64,000 nt of DNA from Ferranicluibacter rubi (GCF_011603255.1 NZ_JAANCM010000004.1:124001-188000); one strand, 5' to 3'. Positions 17,294-26,901 are shown, counted from the stretch's first letter. Notes: generated by a model from the sequence alone, not told the origin. Numbers and translations are program-made.

Positions 17294-18223
17294 TCAAACC
17301 CAGCTTGAGAAGAAGCCGGGCGCTGCATCGGCCCGAATGTCTTCGCCCGCCTGCGTCCCGATCTTTACCGCATCGACCGCCCGCCCCTCGGCGAAAACCC
17401 GGTGATGCTGCGTCCCGTCCGGCGTCAGGATCATCCCGGAGAACGAGATCTGCTCCCCGTCGGAAATCGCATAGCCGGCTATAGGCGTGCGACAGGATCC
17501 GTCGAGCGTATTGAGAAAAGCCCGCTCGCAGGTCACGGCCTCGTGCGTTCTCGGATCGTCAATGGCTGAGAGGAGATCGTTGATGGCAGTGTCGCCGATG
17601 CGGCTTTCCACAGCGATGGCACCCTGCGCGGGTGCCGGCGGAAAATAGGTGGGATCGAGGATCTCGGTGGCGACGCCTTCCAGATTCAGCCGCTTCAGCC
17701 CGGCAAGCGCGAGCAGCGTGCCATCCACCTGGCCCTCGGCCAACTTGCGCAGCCGGGTCTCCACGAGACCGCGATAGACGATGACGTTGATATCGGGCCG
17801 CAGCCTGCGGATCAGCGCCTGCCGACGCAGCGAAGCCGAGCCGACCGTCGCCCCTTCCGGCAGGGCAAGGAGCGTCGGCGCGGTACCGCCGATGAAGGCA
17901 TCGCGGGCATCCTCGCGTGGCAGGAAGGCGGAGAGGAACAGACCGTCCGGCAGGCGCGTCGCCATGTCCTTTGCCGAATGAACGGCGAAATCGAGCGTGC
18001 CCGCCAGAAGCTGGTCTTCCAGCTCCTGGGTGAAGAGGCCCTTGCCGCCGATTTCGGACAGTGCGCGATCGGTGATCCGGTCGCCCGCCGTCGACAGCGG
18101 GACGATCTCGAACATCTCCTCCGGCAGGCCATGCGCCAGCATCAGCCGGTCGCGCGTCTCATGGGCCTGAGCCAGCGCCAGCCGGCTGCCGCGCGTGCCG
18201 ATCCGGAAAGGTTTCGTTTGCAT
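17294..18223 (-). CDS. hemC: Porphobilinogen deaminase (hydroxymethylbilane synthase)
   Basis: HemC polymerises four porphobilinogens to hydroxymethylbilane using a covalently bound dipyrromethane cofactor. In the 309 residues the N-terminal [15 protein letters not shown] motif, the [18 protein letters not shown] stretch, the [15 protein letters not shown] catalytic region with its active-site Asp, and the cofactor cysteine in [11 protein letters not shown] (near residue 243) are all present. It is the first gene of the minus-strand heme cluster and is divergent from tsaD, with about 75 bases for both promoters. This divergent hemC/tsaD layout is common in rhizobia. Confidence 0.96.
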   Translation of the reverse strand: MQTKPFRIGTRGSRLALAQAHETRDRLMLAHGLPEEMFEIVPLSTAGDRITDRALSEIGGKGLFTQELEDQLLAGTLDFAVHSAKDMATRLPDGLFLSAFLPREDARDAFIGGTAPTLLALPEGATVGSASLRRQALIRRLRPDINVIVYRGLVETRLRKLAEGQVDGTLLALAGLKRLNLEGVATEILDPTYFPPAPAQGAIAVESRIGDTAINDLLSAIDDPRTHEAVTCERAFLNTLDGSCRTPIAGYAISDGEQISFSGMILTPDGTQHHRVFAEGRAVDAVKIGTQAGEDIRADAAPGFFSSWV

Positions 18224-18298
18224 CCGCTACGATCCGTTGTTACCGGAGGTCCGTGTATCCCCCTTTATTCCCGACCGCAATCTTCGAGTAACCCGCCC

Positions 18299-19393
18299 AT
18301 GAACCGGCCCCTGCGTATTCTCGGCATCGAGACGAGCTGCGACGAAACCGCCGCTTCCGTCGTGCTGCGCGAAACGGACGGACGCGGTGAAATCCTTTCA
18401 GACGTAGTGCTGAGCCAACTCGAAGAGCACAGCGCCTACGGCGGCGTGGTGCCGGAAATTGCGGCCCGCGCGCATGTCGAGGCACTGGATACGCTGATTG
18501 CCGAAGCGCTCGCCCGCGCGCAAATGTCGCTGTCGCAGGTCGATGCGATCGCCGCAACGAGCGGTCCGGGCCTCATCGGCGGACTGATCGTCGGCCTCAT
18601 GACCGGCAAGGCGATGGCGCGCGCCGCGGGCAAGCCGCTCTATGCCATCAACCATCTCGAAGGCCATGCGCTGACCGCGCGCCTGACGCACGGTCTCGCG
18701 TTCCCCTATCTGATGCTGCTGGTATCCGGCGGCCATACCCAGCTGGTGCTGGTGCGCGGCATCGGCGACTACGAGCGCTGGGGCACGACCATCGACGATG
18801 CGCTGGGCGAGGCCTTCGACAAGACGGCAAAGCTTCTGGGCCTGCCCTATCCCGGCGGCCCGGCAGTGGAACGCGCCGCCCGCAGCGGCAATCCCGAACG
18901 CTTCACCTTTCCCCGCCCGCTCGTCGGCGAAGCCCGGCTGGACTTCTCCTTTTCGGGCCTGAAGACCGCGGTGCGGCAAGCGGCGCAAGCAATCGCTCCG
19001 GTCGGCGAGCAGGATATCGCCGACATCTGCGCCTCCTTCCAGCATGCGGTGTCACGCACGCTGAAGGACCGGATCGGCCGCGGCCTCCAGCGCTTCCGCG
19101 AAACCTACCCGGATGTCGGCAGGCCCTCGCTCGTCGTTGCCGGCGGCGTTGCCGCCAACCAGGCCCTGCGCGTGACGCTCGACAGCCTCTGCGACAAGAA
19201 CGGCTTCGATTTCGTCGCGCCGCCGCTCCACCTCTGCACCGACAATGCTGCCATGATCGCCTGGGCAGGCGCCGAACGCATCGCCGCAGGCCTGCCCGCC
19301 GACGATCTCTCCGTTTCGCCCCGCGCGCGCTGGCCACTCGACGGGAACGCCGAAACCCTGCTCGGCTTCGGCAAGCGGGGCGCCAAGGCATGA
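18299..19393 (+). CDS. tsaD: tRNA N6-threonylcarbamoyladenosine synthase subunit TsaD
   Basis: TsaD (formerly Gcp) transfers the threonylcarbamoyl group from TC-AMP to A37 of tRNAs decoding ANN codons, together with TsaB and TsaE. In the 364 residues the start [15 protein letters not shown], the metal-binding HLEGH histidine pair (near 119-123), the LVSGGHTQL motif and the [10 protein letters not shown] region define the family. ATG 18299 is chosen because the protein then begins directly with the conserved strand. It overlaps gpsA by ATGA, so the two are translated together. Also seen as an ASKHA-fold ATPase family member. Confidence 0.96.
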   Translation: MNRPLRILGIETSCDETAASVVLRETDGRGEILSDVVLSQLEEHSAYGGVVPEIAARAHVEALDTLIAEALARAQMSLSQVDAIAATSGPGLIGGLIVGLMTGKAMARAAGKPLYAINHLEGHALTARLTHGLAFPYLMLLVSGGHTQLVLVRGIGDYERWGTTIDDALGEAFDKTAKLLGLPYPGGPAVERAARSGNPERFTFPRPLVGEARLDFSFSGLKTAVRQAAQAIAPVGEQDIADICASFQHAVSRTLKDRIGRGLQRFRETYPDVGRPSLVVAGGVAANQALRVTLDSLCDKNGFDFVAPPLHLCTDNAAMIAWAGAERIAAGLPADDLSVSPRARWPLDGNAETLLGFGKRGAKA

Positions 19394-20394
19394 GCGAGGC
19401 GAACACTCCCGCGACCGACAAGGTTGCCGTCGTCGGCGCCGGCGCCTTCGGAACAGCGCTTGCTACCGTCATCGCCCGCACCGGCCGATCAGAGGTGACC
19501 CTCATCGCCCGCAAAAGGGACGTCGCCGACGCGATCCTCTCCCGCCGCCGGCACGAGGACGCACTGCCCGGCATCGATCTGGCCGAAAGCCTTCTCGCCA
19601 CCGCAGACCCGGCCTCTGTTTCCACCGCCGGCATCGTTCTCTTCGCCATGCCGTCGCAGGCGCAGCGCGAGGCCGCGCAAGCGCTCCGGCCGTATCTCGC
19701 GCCCGGCGCCGACATCGTTATCTGTGCCAAGGGGCTGGAACGCGGCACCGGCCGGCTGCTGACGGACGTCGTCGCCGAGGAACTGCGCGACCTCGAGGTT
19801 TCCGTCCTCTCCGGCCCCGGCTTTGCCGCCGATATCGCCACCGGCCTGCCGACCGCCATGGTCATCGCATCCGCTTCTGCGGAGCGCGCCGCACGGCTCG
19901 CAACCGCCCTGTCCGGCCCCACCTTCCGCCTCTACCCCTCCGCAGATCGAACGGGTGTACAACTCGGCGGCGCACTGAAGAACGTGCTGGCCATCGCCTG
20001 CGGCATCGTCGAGGGCGCAGGCCTTGGCGAATCCGCCCGCGCCGCCATGATCGCCCGCGGCCTTGCCGAACTCTCGCGCTACGTCGCGGCCTGCGGCGGC
20101 CGGGGCGACACGGTTCGCGGCCTCTCCGGGCTCGGCGATCTCGTTCTCACCGCCACCAGCCACCAGTCGCGCAACCTGCGCTATGGCATCGCGCTTGGTC
20201 GCGAGCGCCGCGCGGCCCAGCCGACCGTCGATCTCGTCGAAGGCGCGCTTGCAGCTTCTGTCGCGGCCGCGGAGGCCCGACGCCTCGGCCTCGACATGCC
20301 GCTGACCTTCGCCGTCGCCGCCATGATCGACGGGACCATCGACGTGGAAACGGCACTCGAACAGCTCATGTCCCGCCCCATCACTCAAGAATAG
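19390..20394 (+). CDS. gpsA: NAD(P)-dependent glycerol-3-phosphate dehydrogenase
   Basis: GpsA reduces dihydroxyacetone phosphate to sn-glycerol-3-phosphate for phospholipid synthesis. In the 334 residues the Rossmann motif [10 protein letters not shown] (about 16-25), the KGLERGTG substrate loop, the LSGPGFA motif and the catalytic-lysine stretch [14 protein letters not shown] are intact. The start codon overlaps the tsaD stop (ATGA). It is followed closely by the YciI and EVE genes in the same direction, so a four- to five-gene operon of housekeeping genes is likely. Confidence 0.96.
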   Translation: MSEANTPATDKVAVVGAGAFGTALATVIARTGRSEVTLIARKRDVADAILSRRRHEDALPGIDLAESLLATADPASVSTAGIVLFAMPSQAQREAAQALRPYLAPGADIVICAKGLERGTGRLLTDVVAEELRDLEVSVLSGPGFAADIATGLPTAMVIASASAERAARLATALSGPTFRLYPSADRTGVQLGGALKNVLAIACGIVEGAGLGESARAAMIARGLAELSRYVAACGGRGDTVRGLSGLGDLVLTATSHQSRNLRYGIALGRERRAAQPTVDLVEGALAASVAAAEARRLGLDMPLTFAVAAMIDGTIDVETALEQLMSRPITQE

Positions 20395-20412
20395 CTTCGG
20401 AAAGGCACGACC

Positions 20413-20703
20413 ATGCTCTTTGCAGCCCTTTGCACCGACAACCACGGCGCACTCCAGATCCGCCTCGACACGCGGCCGACCCACGTCGCCTATCTCGACG
20501 ACCTGAATGCCCGCGGTATCCTGAAAGTCGCTGGCCCCTTCCTGGGCGACGACGGCAAGCCGAACGGCAGCCTCGTCATCATCGAGGCGGAAACGAAGGA
20601 AGCGGCGACCGCGATCTTCGCAGAAGACCCCTACGCCAAGGCCGGCCTTTTCGCCTCCGTCGAGGTCAAGGCCTGGAACTGGGTCTTCAACAAGCCGGAG
20701 TGA
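20413..20703 (+). CDS. YciI family protein
   Basis: A 96-residue protein of the YCII-related superfamily (dimeric alpha+beta barrel). The core HVAYLDDLNARGILKVAGPF and the conserved EDPYAKAGLF near the C-terminus carry the typical His/Asp pair of the putative active site. Members include chloromuconolactone dehalogenase-like enzymes, but most have no known function. It begins 18 bases after gpsA behind GGAAAGG and ends six bases before the EVE-domain gene. The tsaD-gpsA-yciI-EVE order is common in rhizobia and suggests co-transcription. Confidence 0.88.
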   Translation: MLFAALCTDNHGALQIRLDTRPTHVAYLDDLNARGILKVAGPFLGDDGKPNGSLVIIEAETKEAATAIFAEDPYAKAGLFASVEVKAWNWVFNKPE

Positions 20704-20709
20704 CGTGCG

Positions 20710-21153
20710 ATGGCCTACTGGCTCTGGAAATCCGAACCGTTCAAATGGTCCTGGGCCATGCAGAAGGATGCCGGCGAAGCCGGCACCGAATGGACCGGCG
20801 TGCGCAACTATCTCGCCCGCAACAACATGCGGGCCATGAAGATCGGCGACAAGGGCTTCTTCTACCACTCCAACGAAGGTCTTGAGATCGTGGGTATCGC
20901 CGAGGTCTGTGCCCTCTCGCATCCGGACTCGACGGCAGAGGGCGACGCCCGCTGGGACTGCGTCGACATCCGCGCCGTCAGCGACATGCCGAAGCCCGTT
21001 ACGCTGAAAGACGTGAAGGCCAGCGAGCGGCTGAAGGACATGCAGCTCGTCACCTCCATGCGCCTGTCCGTTCAGGCCGTGACGGAAGAAGAATGGCGCG
21101 AAGTCTGCCGCATGGGCGGCCTCGACCATCCGCCGGAATCGCCCCCCGCGTGA
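20710..21153 (+). CDS. EVE domain-containing (PUA-like) protein
   Basis: A 147-residue EVE protein. The domain opens with WLWKSEP and continues with TEWTGVRNYLARNNMRAM, KIGDKGFFYHSNEG and VGIAEV, giving the aromatic cage residues typical of the fold. EVE and YTH domains are PUA-like folds that bind modified bases in nucleic acids; stand-alone bacterial EVE proteins often accompany modification or restriction genes. Here its neighbours are housekeeping genes, which argues for a core RNA- or DNA-related role rather than phage defence. The ligand is unknown. Confidence 0.9.
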   Translation: MAYWLWKSEPFKWSWAMQKDAGEAGTEWTGVRNYLARNNMRAMKIGDKGFFYHSNEGLEIVGIAEVCALSHPDSTAEGDARWDCVDIRAVSDMPKPVTLKDVKASERLKDMQLVTSMRLSVQAVTEEEWREVCRMGGLDHPPESPPA

Positions 21154-21163
21154 AGACCCCCGC

Positions 21164-21808
21164 GTGAAGACGGACCCCGAACGCTTCATCCGCGAGAACA
21201 CGAGCGTCCTCGCTCCCCCGCATGTTCCCGAGGTGCGGCTGTTTCTGGCGAGCGAGGCGCACGACCTCTGGCTGAAGACGGAAGACGAACTCGACGCCAT
21301 CGGCCTGCCGCCGCCCTTCTGGGCCTTTGCCTGGGCCGGGGGACAGGGCCTTGCCCGCTATGTGCTCGATCACCCGGAGATCGTCGAGGGCCGCACAATC
21401 GTCGATTTTGCCTCCGGCTCCGGGCTGGTGGCGATCGCCGCCATAAAGGCCGGCGCGGCATCGGTCCTGGCATTGGATACCGATCCTTGGACGGGAACCG
21501 CGATCGCGCTCAATGCGCAGCTGAACGATGTTGTCATCATGCACGAGAACGCGGATCGGATCGGCCAGCCCATCGCATACGACGTCTTCCTTGCCGGTGA
21601 CGTCTTCTACGACAAGGCCTTTACCGACAGGTTGATACCCTGGTTCGAGGATCTGGTTGCAAGCGGCATCGAGGTCATCGTCGGTGATCCCGGCCGCGCC
21701 TATTGTCCCCGCGACCGCATGGAGCCGCTTGCGACCTATGAAGTTCCGGTAACGCGGGCACTCGAAGACAGCGAGGTCAAGAAGACCACCGTCTGGCGGT
21801 TCCGCTAG
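21164..21808 (+). CDS. Class I SAM-dependent methyltransferase (COG3897, ETF-beta lysine methyltransferase-like)
   Basis: A 214-residue seven-beta-strand methyltransferase starting with GTG. The SAM-binding motif I is VDFASGSGLVAIAAIKAGA (near 84-102), with the acidic LALDTDPW following it. A DVFLAGDVFYDK segment replaces the NPPY-type motif, as in the METTL20-like group. Proteins of this group were annotated as nicotinamide N-methylase, but the human relative and an Agrobacterium homologue are reported to methylate lysines of electron-transfer flavoprotein beta. That function is inferred here by family only. The start lies 10 bases after the EVE gene, suggesting the same operon. Confidence 0.8.
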   Translation: MKTDPERFIRENTSVLAPPHVPEVRLFLASEAHDLWLKTEDELDAIGLPPPFWAFAWAGGQGLARYVLDHPEIVEGRTIVDFASGSGLVAIAAIKAGAASVLALDTDPWTGTAIALNAQLNDVVIMHENADRIGQPIAYDVFLAGDVFYDKAFTDRLIPWFEDLVASGIEVIVGDPGRAYCPRDRMEPLATYEVPVTRALEDSEVKKTTVWRFR

Positions 21809-21838
21809 ATCGCCACGAACCGGCTCGGCATTGCCGCC

Positions 21839-22354
21839 TCAGCGCCCGCGAATGACGCAGACACCCGCCTCGAAGCTGCAGGCGGTGTCGTTGCGGCGAG
21901 CCGCACCGCGATCGACCGTGATGACCCGGCTGCGTGTTTCCGGCGCGACATACCGTTCGACGGCGCCGTAGCCGATATCCTCGTCGTAGTTCGTGATGCT
22001 AAAATAACTGCCGGCGCCGCTGCGATACCAGCCATTCGCATTGCCGGAATATCGCCCGGACCCGACGATGACGGCGGCTGGGGCGCGCCAGCTGCGGCGA
22101 TATCCCGTCGCATCCTCCCGCACACGATATCGGCGCTCGCCATCGAAAGTGCCGCGCACGACGCGATAATCCGGCACCGCTTGCCGATCGCCCTGAAGGC
22201 GTACGCCGGATCTCTGTTCGCGCTGGTCCTGCTGCGCGGGATCGTACAGTCCGCGATATCCCTCGTCCCTCGCTTCGGCATGTCCGAACGCCGACAAGAC
22301 AAGGGCAAACGCGACCGCGACCGCGACCGATCGCAGGGAAATGTCCCGAACCAT
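21839..22354 (-). CDS. Small exported protein of unknown function
   Basis: A 171-residue protein with a clear Sec signal peptide: positive start, hydrophobic core about 10-26, and likely cleavage after GHAEA near residue 28. The mature part is rich in Arg, Tyr and Gly, with repeated short YR/RR patterns, then a conserved-looking C-terminal section ending TACSFEAGVCVIRGR with two cysteines that could form a disulfide. I do not recognise the family. ATG 22354 has GGAGG seven bases upstream. A perfect CtrA box lies 20 bases before the start codon, so expression may be tied to the cell cycle. Confidence 0.7.
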   Translation of the reverse strand: MVRDISLRSVAVAVAFALVLSAFGHAEARDEGYRGLYDPAQQDQREQRSGVRLQGDRQAVPDYRVVRGTFDGERRYRVREDATGYRRSWRAPAAVIVGSGRYSGNANGWYRSGAGSYFSITNYDEDIGYGAVERYVAPETRSRVITVDRGAARRNDTACSFEAGVCVIRGR

Positions 22355-22373
22355 GATGAACCTCCGACGGATC

Positions 22374-22388
22374 TTAACAAAACGTTAA
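22374..22388. promoter_or_regulatory. Perfect CtrA-type box before the exported-protein gene
   Basis: TTAA-CAAAACG-TTAA matches TTAA-N7-TTAA exactly. Its edge is 20 bases from the start codon of the minus-strand exported-protein gene and 268 bases from sdhC. So close to the start it could overlap the transcription start and act as a repressor site as well as an activator site. Confidence 0.5.
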
Positions 22389-22580
22389 GAGCAATCTGGA
22401 GCAGGTCGCCGTGAAAGTCAGGCGGTTGCATTGGATTTCGCTGGATATGCTTAATCGTTAAAATGCCGTTTAACGGTCGTTCCGATAAACCTCCGTCTCT
22501 AATCGATTAATTTTCTTTCGCACCGCAAACAGGCTTGTGAAGACCCCTGCCGAAGATTAAAGCTCGCCACAACTGAATGC

Positions 22581-22610
22581 TGCGCAATCCCTGCGCAAAC
22601 CGGATATAAA
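22581..22610 (+). promoter_or_regulatory. Candidate sdhC promoter with paired TGCGCA repeats
   Basis: Two TGCGCA palindromes (22581-22586 and 22592-22597) are spaced 11 bases apart, one helical turn, and sit directly before a TATAAA -10-like box (22605-22610), 46 bases ahead of the sdhC start. A regulator binding one face of the helix is possible; none is identified. Confidence 0.35.
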
Positions 22611-22655
22611 AAGTCTAGTTTTTGGACGATTGACCGGTCGTTCCGTGAGGTTCAG

Positions 22656-23048
22656 ATGACGAATGTCACCAAAAGCCGGCCGCTTTCGCCGCATCTTCAA
22701 ATCTACAAACTCATTCCGACCATGCTCATGTCGATTGTGCACCGCATCACCGGCGCGGCACTCTACTTCGGCACGGTTCTGGTCGCATGGTGGTTGATCG
22801 CAGCGGCCAGCGGCCCGGCCTATTACGATTGGGCCAGCTGGTTCTTCGGCACCATCATCGGCCAGGTCATCCTGTTCGGCTACACCTGGGCATTGATCCA
22901 CCACATGTTCGGCGGCCTGCGCCACTTCATGTGGGATATGGGCTATGGTTACGAGAAGGAATTCTCGACCAAGCTCGCCATCGCCAGTGCCATCGGCTCC
23001 ATCACTGTGACGCTCCTTCTTTGGATCGTCGGCTTTATCGTTCGCTGA
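22656..23048 (+). CDS. sdhC: Succinate dehydrogenase cytochrome b556 subunit
   Basis: Membrane anchor subunit of respiratory complex II (130 aa) with three transmembrane helices (about 30-55, 68-92 and 108-128). The diagnostic start RPLSPHLQIYKL and the SIVHRITGAALYFG stretch, with quinone-site serine and arginine, are present. The haem-ligand histidine lies in HHMFGGLRHFMWD. It is the first gene of sdhCDAB, preceded by GTGAGG and a TATAAA box. SdhC binds haem b together with SdhD and forms the ubiquinone site. Confidence 0.94.
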   Translation: MTNVTKSRPLSPHLQIYKLIPTMLMSIVHRITGAALYFGTVLVAWWLIAAASGPAYYDWASWFFGTIIGQVILFGYTWALIHHMFGGLRHFMWDMGYGYEKEFSTKLAIASAIGSITVTLLLWIVGFIVR

Positions 23049-23059
23049 GGGCTCCGATC

Positions 23060-23440
23060 ATGGATATGCGCACACCACTCGGCAAGGTCCGCGGTCTCGG
23101 TTCGGCCAAGGAAGGCACGGACCACTTCTGGCGCCAGCGCCTGACGGCCGTCGCCAACGTGCCCCTTCTGATCTTCTTCGTCGTCTTCATCATGACCTAT
23201 GCCGGCGCGCCGCATGCAGACGTGGTCGCAGCGCTCGCCAATCCGTTCGTCGCGGTGGTCATGGCCCTTGTTGTCATCTCTGCCCTGACCCACATGCGGA
23301 TCGGCATGCAGGTGATCGTCGAGGACTACGTTCACGCCGAAGGCATCAAGATCGTCCTTCTCATGCTCAATACATTCTTCGCGATCGCGGTTGGCGGGCT
23401 CTGTCTTTTCGCCATCCTGAAGCTCGCCTTTGCAGGATAA
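23060..23440 (+). CDS. sdhD: Succinate dehydrogenase membrane anchor subunit
   Basis: Second membrane anchor of complex II (126 aa) with three hydrophobic segments. The N-terminal [20 protein letters not shown] and the conserved [15 protein letters not shown] carry the family residues near the quinone site. The haem-ligand His is expected in [16 protein letters not shown]. The start at ATG 23060 lies 11 bases after sdhC, and the stop codon lies four bases before the sdhA start. In-frame codons run further upstream through sdhC but have no family similarity, so the short start is used. Confidence 0.93.
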   Translation: MDMRTPLGKVRGLGSAKEGTDHFWRQRLTAVANVPLLIFFVVFIMTYAGAPHADVVAALANPFVAVVMALVVISALTHMRIGMQVIVEDYVHAEGIKIVLLMLNTFFAIAVGGLCLFAILKLAFAG

Positions 23441-23444
23441 AACC

Positions 23445-25307
23445 ATGGCATCGACCGAAGCACCGTCCGTCAACGGCCCGACTTCCATCAACGGTAAGGC
23501 CTACCAGTATGTCGACCATTCCTACGACGTCATCGTCGTAGGCGCTGGCGGCGCCGGATTGCGCGCCACGCTCGGCATGGCCGAGCAGGGTTTCAAGACG
23601 GCCTGCATCACCAAGGTCTTCCCGACACGTTCCCATACGGTCGCAGCCCAGGGCGGCATCGCCGCCTCGCTGCAGAACATGACGCCGGACAGCTGGCAGT
23701 GGCACCTGTATGACACCGTCAAGGGCTCCGACTGGCTCGGCGACGTCGATGCCATGCAGTATCTCGCCATGGAAGCGCCAAAGGCGGTCTATGAGCTCGA
23801 GCATTACGGCGTGCCCTTCTCGCGCAATGCCGAAGGCAAGATCTACCAGCGCCCGTTCGGCGGCCACATGCAGAATTACGGCGAAGGCCCACCGGTGCAG
23901 CGCACCTGTGCTGCGGCCGACCGGACCGGCCACGCCATTCTGCACACGCTCTACGGCCAGTCGCTGAAGCACAATGCCGAATTCTTCATCGAGTATTTCG
24001 CGCTCGACCTGATCATGTCGGACGACGGCAGCCGCTGCACCGGCGTCGTCGCCTGGTGCCTGGATGACGGCACGATCCACCGCTTCTCGGCCAAGATGGT
24101 CGTGCTGGCGACCGGCGGCTATGGTCGCGCCTATTTCTCCGCCACCTCGGCCCACACCTGCACGGGCGATGGCGGCGGCATGATCGCGCGCGCCGGCCTG
24201 CCGCTGCAGGACATGGAGTTCGTTCAGTTCCACCCGACCGGCATCTATGGTGCCGGCTGCCTGATCACCGAGGGTGCACGCGGCGAAGGCGGTTACCTCG
24301 TCAACTCTGAAGGCGAGCGCTTCATGGAGCGCTATGCACCGTCTGCCAAGGACCTTGCCTCGCGCGACGTCGTCTCGCGCTGCATGACGCTGGAAATTCG
24401 CGAAGGCCGCGGCGTCGGCAAGGCGAAGGACCACATCTTCCTGCATCTCGACCATCTCGATCCCGCCGTTCTCAACGAGCGCCTGCCGGGGATTTCCGAG
24501 AGCGCCAAGATCTTTGCCGGCGTCGATGTGACGCGCGAGCCGATCCCGGTCCTGCCGACCGTGCACTACAACATGGGCGGCATTCCCACCAATTACTGGG
24601 GCGAAGTGCTGAATGCCGACGGCAAAAATCCGGAACGCATCATCCCCGGCCTGATGGCCGTCGGTGAAGCCGGCTGCGCTTCGGTGCACGGCGCGAACCG
24701 CCTCGGCTCCAACTCGCTGATCGATCTCGTGGTCTTCGGCCGCGCCGCCGCCATTCGCGCCGGCGAGGTCATCGACCGCGCGAGCCCGATCCCGGCGCTG
24801 AACACCGCCGCCTGCGACAAGATCGTCGGCCGTCTCGACACGCTGCGCTATGCCAGCGGGGGAACACCGACGTCGGTTCTGCGCGAAAAGATGCAGCGCA
24901 CGATGCAGGAAGACGCCGCCGTGTTCCGCACGCAGGAATCGCTCGAAAACGGCTGTAAGCGCATGAGCGCCATCTGGTCGGAAATGTCGGACATCAAGGT
25001 CACCGACCGCTCGATGATCTGGAACTCGGACCTGGTGGAAACGCTGGAACTCGAAAACCTGATGGCCAACGCCATCACCACGGTCGTCGGCGCGGAAGCC
25101 CGCAAGGAAAGCCGCGGCAGCCACGCACGCGAGGACTACACCTCCGGTCCGTTCGCCGGCCGCGACGACGTCAACTGGCGTAAGCACACGCTGGCCTGGG
25201 TCAATGAGGCCGGCGACGTCAAGCTCGACTATCGCCCGGTTCACACCGAATTGCTCGCGGAAGGCATCGATCCCTACAAGATCGAGCCCAAAGCGCGTGT
25301 CTACTGA
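23445..25307 (+). CDS. sdhA: Succinate dehydrogenase flavoprotein subunit
   Basis: Catalytic subunit of complex II (620 aa), oxidising succinate to fumarate with a covalently bound FAD. The dinucleotide fold [11 protein letters not shown] is near residues 28-38. The FAD-linking histidine is in [11 protein letters not shown] (near 63). The substrate-binding stretch [13 protein letters not shown], the active-site HYNMGG and the C-terminal [10 protein letters not shown] and [10 protein letters not shown] are intact. ATG 23445 fits; an in-frame TTG 15 bases earlier overlaps sdhD and is not needed. It feeds electrons to SdhB, whose gene follows after 26 bases. Confidence 0.97.
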   Translation: MASTEAPSVNGPTSINGKAYQYVDHSYDVIVVGAGGAGLRATLGMAEQGFKTACITKVFPTRSHTVAAQGGIAASLQNMTPDSWQWHLYDTVKGSDWLGDVDAMQYLAMEAPKAVYELEHYGVPFSRNAEGKIYQRPFGGHMQNYGEGPPVQRTCAAADRTGHAILHTLYGQSLKHNAEFFIEYFALDLIMSDDGSRCTGVVAWCLDDGTIHRFSAKMVVLATGGYGRAYFSATSAHTCTGDGGGMIARAGLPLQDMEFVQFHPTGIYGAGCLITEGARGEGGYLVNSEGERFMERYAPSAKDLASRDVVSRCMTLEIREGRGVGKAKDHIFLHLDHLDPAVLNERLPGISESAKIFAGVDVTREPIPVLPTVHYNMGGIPTNYWGEVLNADGKNPERIIPGLMAVGEAGCASVHGANRLGSNSLIDLVVFGRAAAIRAGEVIDRASPIPALNTAACDKIVGRLDTLRYASGGTPTSVLREKMQRTMQEDAAVFRTQESLENGCKRMSAIWSEMSDIKVTDRSMIWNSDLVETLELENLMANAITTVVGAEARKESRGSHAREDYTSGPFAGRDDVNWRKHTLAWVNEAGDVKLDYRPVHTELLAEGIDPYKIEPKARVY

Positions 25308-25333
25308 CGGAAGCCCGGTCAAGGAAAACAGAT

Positions 25334-26113
25334 ATGGTTGAACTTGCACTTCCCAAGAACTCGCAGATGACCGAGGGCAAGGTGTGGCCGAAGCCCGCCG
25401 GCGCGACGAACACCCGCGAATTCCGCGTCTATCGCTGGAGCCCCGACGACGGCAAGAACCCGTCGATCGACACCTTCTTCATCGATGTCGACGATTGCGG
25501 CCCGATGGTTCTCGATGCCCTGCTCTACATCAAGAACAAGATCGACCCGACGCTGACGCTGCGCCGCTCCTGTCGCGAGGGGATCTGCGGATCCTGCGCC
25601 ATGAACATCGACGGCACCAACACGCTAGCTTGCACCAAGGGCATGGACGACGTGAAGGGCACGGTAAAGGTCTATCCCCTGCCGCATATGCCCGTGGTCA
25701 AAGACCTCGTGCCGGACCTCACCAACTTCTACGCCCAGCACCGCTCGATCGAGCCCTGGCTGAAGACGGTTTCGCCGGCTCCCGCCAAGGAGTGGAAGCA
25801 GAGCCATGACGATCGCGCCAAGCTCGACGGTCTCTACGAGTGCATTCTCTGCGCCTGCTGCTCGGCATCCTGCCCGAGCTACTGGTGGAACGGCGATCGC
25901 TATCTCGGCCCGGCCGTCCTGCTTCAGGCCTATCGCTGGCTGATCGACAGCCGCGACGAAGCCAAGGGCGAGCGTCTGGACAATCTGGAAGATCCCTTCC
26001 GCCTCTATCGCTGCCACACCATCATGAATTGCGCTCAGACCTGTCCCAAGGGCCTCAACCCGGCCAAGGCGATCGGCGAGATCAAGAAGATGATGGTCGA
26101 ACGCCGCGTCTAG
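25334..26113 (+). CDS. sdhB: Succinate dehydrogenase iron-sulfur subunit
   Basis: Electron-transfer subunit of complex II (259 aa). Three cluster motifs are visible in order: [15 protein letters not shown] for [2Fe-2S], [16 protein letters not shown] for [4Fe-4S], and [17 protein letters not shown] for [3Fe-4S]. It links the SdhA flavin to the quinone site in SdhCD. It is the last gene of sdhCDAB; the following 160 bases contain a CtrA box and the promoter of the Omp19-like lipoprotein. No strong terminator is obvious after it. Confidence 0.97.
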   Translation: MVELALPKNSQMTEGKVWPKPAGATNTREFRVYRWSPDDGKNPSIDTFFIDVDDCGPMVLDALLYIKNKIDPTLTLRRSCREGICGSCAMNIDGTNTLACTKGMDDVKGTVKVYPLPHMPVVKDLVPDLTNFYAQHRSIEPWLKTVSPAPAKEWKQSHDDRAKLDGLYECILCACCSASCPSYWWNGDRYLGPAVLLQAYRWLIDSRDEAKGERLDNLEDPFRLYRCHTIMNCAQTCPKGLNPAKAIGEIKKMMVERRV

Positions 26114-26194
26114 AAGGCGATTTTACGAGAGGAAACGCGGATCGGCGTTTCCTGTACGCCACAGGGCTGTAGGAAAGGACGTTTTTCAACAGCC

Positions 26195-26209
26195 TTAAAG
26201 GTCGATTAA
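26195..26209. promoter_or_regulatory. Perfect CtrA-type box before the Omp19-like gene
   Basis: TTAA-AGGTCGA-TTAA is an exact TTAA-N7-TTAA site 64 bases before the lipoprotein start. It is followed by a TATATC sequence about 12 bases further on, so it sits at a -35-like position, as in CtrA-activated promoters. Its spacer differs from that of the ftsK box by one base. Confidence 0.6.
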
Positions 26210-26273
26210 CCTTAATCCGGCCTATATCTGTCTCGAACGTTCATTTTTCATACGAGACGACCGGGAGTTCGAA

Positions 26274-26822
26274 ATGCGGGCATATCATGTTGCGGCGGGT
26301 CTGGTGGCGGTGCTGGCCCTTTCGGGATGCCAGCGCACGTCGGTGGGCGCTTTCGATCAGCGTGACATGGGTGGGCCTGCCCCCCTGCAGGCGCAGCCCG
26401 TTCCCTCCGTTTCCGGCGGCGCCCTGCCGCCTCCGACGAGCGGCGACACCTCCCAATTTCCGGCAGCGCCCGTCAACCAGACGGCGGCCCTCGGCGGCGC
26501 GCAGGTTCCCCCCGGGGCTTCGGCAGCACCCGCAGCCTCGCTGGACGTCACCAAGGAATCCATGGTCGGCAACTGGCGCGTCGCCAATGGCGGCAGCTCC
26601 TGCGATATGTTCCTGACGCTGACCAATCTCGGCTCCGGCTCGCGCGGCGGAACCCGCGGTTGCGCCGGTGAGCTGACGCAGATGGGCTCCTGGGAAGTGG
26701 CCGGCAAGCAGGTCGTCCTCAAGGACCGCAGCGGCAACGCGCTCGCCCGTCTCTACAAGACGGCTGATTCCCGCTACGACGGCCAAACCAATGGCGGCCA
26801 GCCCGTCAGCCTGAGCCGCTGA
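26274..26822 (+). CDS. Omp19-like outer-membrane lipoprotein (Inh/AprI protease-inhibitor fold)
   Basis: A 182-residue lipoprotein with a signal peptide and lipobox ALSGC (modified Cys at residue 20). A Pro/Ala/Gly-rich linker (about 25-95) comes next, then a C-terminal beta-barrel domain (about 100-182) with [16 protein letters not shown], a second cysteine in TRGCAGEL, and the ending [15 protein letters not shown]. This matches Brucella Omp19 along its whole length, including the closing GQTxGGQxVxLSR. Omp19 belongs to the Inh metalloprotease-inhibitor fold and in Brucella inhibits host proteases; in a rhizobium the target is unknown. A perfect CtrA box lies upstream. Confidence 0.85.
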   Translation: MRAYHVAAGLVAVLALSGCQRTSVGAFDQRDMGGPAPLQAQPVPSVSGGALPPPTSGDTSQFPAAPVNQTAALGGAQVPPGASAAPAASLDVTKESMVGNWRVANGGSSCDMFLTLTNLGSGSRGGTRGCAGELTQMGSWEVAGKQVVLKDRSGNALARLYKTADSRYDGQTNGGQPVSLSR

Positions 26823-26901
26823 TCCCCGAGCGATCGAAGCCGAGATCTACAGCGCCGGGCCCTTGCCGGGCTTCTTCTTCTGATGGCCAGGAAGGCTGCG
26901 C

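Larger units (their letters stand above)
22355..22655. other. AT-rich divergent regulatory region between the exported-protein gene and sdhC
   Basis: These 301 bases hold no gene. They carry a perfect CtrA box (22374-22388), several further TTAA tetramers (near 22450-22510), a pair of TGCGCA repeats and a TATAAA box close to sdhC. Promoters for both flanking genes must lie here. Confidence 0.6.

Noticed and set aside
22450-22475. A second CtrA box in the sdhC leader
   Set aside because: Several TTAA tetramers occur, but spacings are 3 and 8 bases, not 7.
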